Program-made: the position numbers and the translations under genes | Shown here: piece after piece, positions 61,911-64,000 of the stretch | Layout of the letters: every line of letters begins with the position of its first letter | Position numbering within the stretch: the stretch's first letter is position 1 | Source: CBDCPI01 sp965220245 | GTDB lineage: Bacteria; Chloroflexota; Dehalococcoidia; Lucifugimonadales; UBA3495 | Length of the DNA stretch: 64,000 bases | Assembly: GCA_965220245.1 (NCBI GenBank) | Contig: CBDCPI010000013.1 | Location: 474,887-538,886, forward strand | Direction of reading: 5' to 3' | Notes under the pieces: model-generated | Databases searched by the model: none | What the model saw: the letters and a program-made list of their open reading frames with translations, nothing else | Told to the model about the DNA's origin: nothing

Positions 61911-63350
61911 CTATTCGTAAGCCGAGAAACCGGGCGGACGCTTCACGATGCGATCGATATACACTCCGGGGGTTACAATATCTTCCGGGCCGAGTCCCCC
62001 GGGCTCCACAATCTCGTCCACTTCAACCACGGTCACTCGCGCCGCAGGGGCCATTACGGCGTTGAAGTTTCTGGAAGTACCCTTATAGACCAGGTTGCCC
62101 AAGGTATCGGCCTTGTGGGCCCGGATTAAGCAATAATCCGCCACCAACCCGGTTTCCAACACGTACTCTTTTCCGTTGATGGTGCGAGTCTCCTTGCCTT
62201 CGGCCAACAGGGTGCCGACCGCCGTGGGAGTATAGAAGGCCGCCACTCCGGCGCCCCCGGCCCGCAACCGCTCCGCCAAGGTGCCTTGGGGCACTACCTC
62301 CAGTTCGACTTCGCCCCGCTGATAAGCTAGCTCGAAGGAGTTGGGCACGGATGCCCGTGGTGACACCGGGTAAGACGCTATAACCTTCTTTACTTGGTTG
62401 TTGTCCACCAAAATGCTGTGGTCGATGGCCAAGCGGCCTGGAGGCGTCCCAAAATTTACGATCCTGGCGATGCCAGCCGTGTTGCTAATGATGGTCAAGT
62501 CCTTGGCCCCATGGTCTCGCAGCGCCAACAAGAGATAGTGCGCCATACCGCCGGGGCCAGCAAAGCCGTCGACGTTCACGGTGGCCCCGCCGGGTAGGTC
62601 CTGCACCGCTTGTTGGCCCGTCGCATATAACTTGGTAGGCGGCTCGCCAACCGACGCCTCGAACGTTACTTCTTTGAGGTTCGGGCTAAACTCCAAGGGA
62701 GCTTCGGTCAGGGCTGCCACATCGTCCGCGTTCCAGCCGGATGCCACCTCTTCCAAGACCAAGTCGCCTTGGGTGACTCGGATAACCGCGATGTCGGTAA
62801 CGATTAAGTCCACGCACCCGATTCCGTCCAGAGGCCACTGAGATTGGGAGACCAGGTTGGAAGCTCCATCGGGACTGGTGTGGGGCAGCATCGCGATTAC
62901 GCGGCGGGCCCCCGAGGCCCAGTCCACTGAGGAAGCGGGTGCGAATAGTCCTGGAGTGTTAGCCGTGGTCCAGTGGGTAAAGTCTCCGCCCAGGGTGACC
63001 TGAGCCGCCTCCAGCACCGCTACATCGACGCGGCCTCCCCGGATCATAGCCGCTGCGTCGACCGTGCTGAGTGGCGAGCCGCCGGGAAGGAAGACAACCG
63101 GCTCACCATTGGAGCCCACGGGACCGGCGGCGCGGATGCGGGTGTCCGAGACGGGCCTTTCTTCATCAGGTGGCCTCCGGTAACCCAAGGCGCCGCTGTC
63201 GGCCAAGAACCATAGGCTGCTAGCCGTGGATACTTCGGAGGGAACTAAGGCCGGTAGGCCGGGTCCTATCCCAACCAGGGTGCCGGCCCTAAGCTCGGCG
63301 GCGACCCGCCGGGCTTGCGAGGCCTGGTCAAGCTTTCTCAGATTTGGCAT
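61911..63350 (-). CDS. Fused CoA-transferase in B-A order with altered catalytic residue
   Basis: A protein of 479 residues. Residues about 1-225 are B-subunit-like, with the region of the catalytic Glu reading L-W-F-L-A-D-S-G-A-L-G-Y, so Asp51 replaces Glu. Residues about 245-479 are A-subunit-like: V-D-G-F-A-G-P-G-G-M-A-H-Y-L, L-A-E-R-L-R-A-G-G-A-G and A-D-T-L-G-N-L-V-Y. Natural fusions such as mammalian SCOT are A-B; this is reversed. The A half looks intact. The separate B gene follows downstream, so the B half may have a structural role only. Neighbour 63629-64000 is a paralogous A subunit. Confidence 0.88.
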   Translation of the reverse strand: MPNLRKLDQASQARRVAAELRAGTLVGIGPGLPALVPSEVSTASSLWFLADSGALGYRRPPDEERPVSDTRIRAAGPVGSNGEPVVFLPGGSPLSTVDAAAMIRGGRVDVAVLEAAQVTLGGDFTHWTTANTPGLFAPASSVDWASGARRVIAMLPHTSPDGASNLVSQSQWPLDGIGCVDLIVTDIAVIRVTQGDLVLEEVASGWNADDVAALTEAPLEFSPNLKEVTFEASVGEPPTKLYATGQQAVQDLPGGATVNVDGFAGPGGMAHYLLLALRDHGAKDLTIISNTAGIARIVNFGTPPGRLAIDHSILVDNNQVKKVIASYPVSPRASVPNSFELAYQRGEVELEVVPQGTLAERLRAGGAGVAAFYTPTAVGTLLAEGKETRTINGKEYVLETGLVADYCLIRAHKADTLGNLVYKGTSRNFNAVMAPAARVTVVEVDEIVEPGGLGPEDIVTPGVYIDRIVKRPPGFSAYE

Positions 63351-63417
63351 CGTCTCGATTCGATTTTGCGCCGCTGTCCAAGGCGCTCCGTGCTAATCCT
63401 GGGTGTCTGCAAAGGTC

Positions 63418-63546
63418 CATCTCCCCGCGGGAGAGGGCTAGGGTGAGGGTGAGGGGCGTACTTCAACGATTCAGGCATGGCAAACTTGGCTTATGGGAAG
63501 CATTTCCCCTCATCCTAACCTAACCTTCTCCCTTGGGGAGAAGGGA
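63418..63546. repeat. Long imperfect inverted repeat between CoA-transferase genes
   Basis: CTCCCCGCGGGAGAGGGCTA and the following GGGTGAGG run at the left, and CCCCTCATCCTAACC ... CTTCTCCCTTGGGGAGAAGG at the right, can form a hairpin of about 129 bases. This sequence type is a common intergenic repeat in bacterial genomes. Confidence 0.7.
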
Positions 63547-63628
63547 CTTTTAACACACCCTCTAAAACCTGATTTTCAAATCAGGGAGGTCGCTGATTTC
63601 CGGCCAACGGGACCTGTGGGCCCGAGCC

Positions 63629-64000
63629 CTAGAGGGATTGCACGATCCGGTTGACGAAAATGCCTGGCGTGATCACCAACTCCGGGTCTACTTCTCCCGG
63701 TTCGACAATTTCGTCCACTTCCGCGATGGACACAGCCGCCGCCATGGCCATAGATGGGTTCCAATTTCGGTCCGTAGCTTGATAGACCAGGTTACCCAGG
63801 GTGTCGGCGCGGTGCCCTCGGAGCAAGGCGAAGTCGGCACGTAGCGCCGGCTCGAAGACATGGTTGCGTCCCCCAAAAGATCGTACCTCTTTTCCCTCGG
63901 CGAAGCGGGTCCCGCTTCCCGAAGGAATAAACACCCCTCCCAGTCCGGCGCCACCGGCACGCAGCCGCTCGGCCAATACTCCCTGAGGAACGGCCTGTAT
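63629..64000 (-). CDS. CoA-transferase A subunit or A domain (partial, runs off the right edge)
   Basis: The frame enters from the window edge and ends at the TAG at 63629-63631; about 123 residues are visible. L-A-E-R-L-R-A-G-G-A-G, A-D-F-A-L-L-R-G-H-R-A-D-T-L-G-N-L-V-Y and E-V-D-E-I-V-E-P-G-E are close to the A half of the neighbouring fusion. It is a paralogue and the third CoA-transferase unit in this cluster. Whether it is a stand-alone A subunit or another fusion cannot be seen. Confidence 0.88.
   Translation of the reverse strand: MQAVPQGVLAERLRAGGAGLGGVFIPSGSGTRFAEGKEVRSFGGRNHVFEPALRADFALLRGHRADTLGNLVYQATDRNWNPSMAMAAAVSIAEVDEIVEPGEVDPELVITPGIFVNRIVQSL

Overview
The window looks like a chromosome segment of an uncultured bacterium, most probably a Chloroflexota of the Dehalococcoidia/SAR202 kind. 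That is an inference, not a measurement. It rests on the fairly high GC content, the many GTG and TTG starts behind clear Shine-Dalgarno sites, and the mix of flavin-dependent luciferase-like (LLM) oxidoreductases, CaiB and SCOT CoA-transferases, a xanthine-dehydrogenase-type hydroxylase, PyrR-controlled pyrimidine genes, DUF951 and common intergenic palindromes. No rRNA, tRNA or CRISPR array was found.

Layout. 1-4.4 kb is a decayed, IS-rich edge: a partial DUF2339 membrane protein, an intact IS5/IS903-type element with a 9-bp target duplication, fragments of an ISAs1 transposase, a leucine-rich-repeat protein and a lipoprotein, and a coiled-coil protein. 4.6-8.5 kb holds a copper amine oxidase, an epoxide-hydrolase-like enzyme and a broken LLM oxidoreductase. 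9.9-13.7 kb is a three-subunit molybdenum hydroxylase operon. 13.8-22.2 kb is catabolic and accessory: VOC protein, gamma-glutamyltransferase, pentapeptide-repeat protein with a diverged TIR-like domain, LLM oxidoreductase, CaiB, SDR, an alpha/beta hydrolase lacking recognisable catalytic residues, and a cupin. 22.4-28.3 kb carries a HEPN-like protein, a HhH-GPD glycosylase, sfsA, pyrF, DUF951, a LysR/ferredoxin divergent pair and an ornithine cyclodeaminase homologue.

28.4-36.9 kb is a pyrimidine operon on the minus strand, pyrR-pyrB-pyrC-carA-(unknown)-carB, preceded by a readable PyrR attenuator: PyrR-binding loop, antiterminator pairing and intrinsic terminator. An intact IS66 element (8-bp target duplication) lies next to it, inserted at the stop codon of a VWA-domain gene. 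38.5-50.7 kb has VWA, isochorismatase-like, SWIM zinc-finger, PEP-mutase/isocitrate-lyase-like, FabG, PlsX, MaoC, 2-hydroxyglutarate oxidase, 2-hydroxyacid dehydrogenase and quinone oxidoreductase genes. 50.7-54.9 kb is an FtsX/MacB-type ABC exporter. 55.3-57.2 kb is thiG-thiE-thiS under a TPP riboswitch with its terminator. 57.6-64 kb has an orphan HsdR-N nuclease-like protein, a sodium:solute symporter and an array of CoA-transferase genes, one an unusual B-A fusion.

The most distinctive theme is a family of short elements sharing the ends of the resident IS66. One is a complete 97-bp MITE-like copy with a target duplication. Others are partial and lie at gene 3' ends, where they supply the C-terminal codons of PyrB and of the symporter. 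The most unusual proteins are the reversed CoA-transferase fusion with Asp at the catalytic Glu position, the pentapeptide protein whose TIR-like domain lacks the catalytic Glu, and the alpha/beta hydrolase with Thr at the nucleophile elbow.
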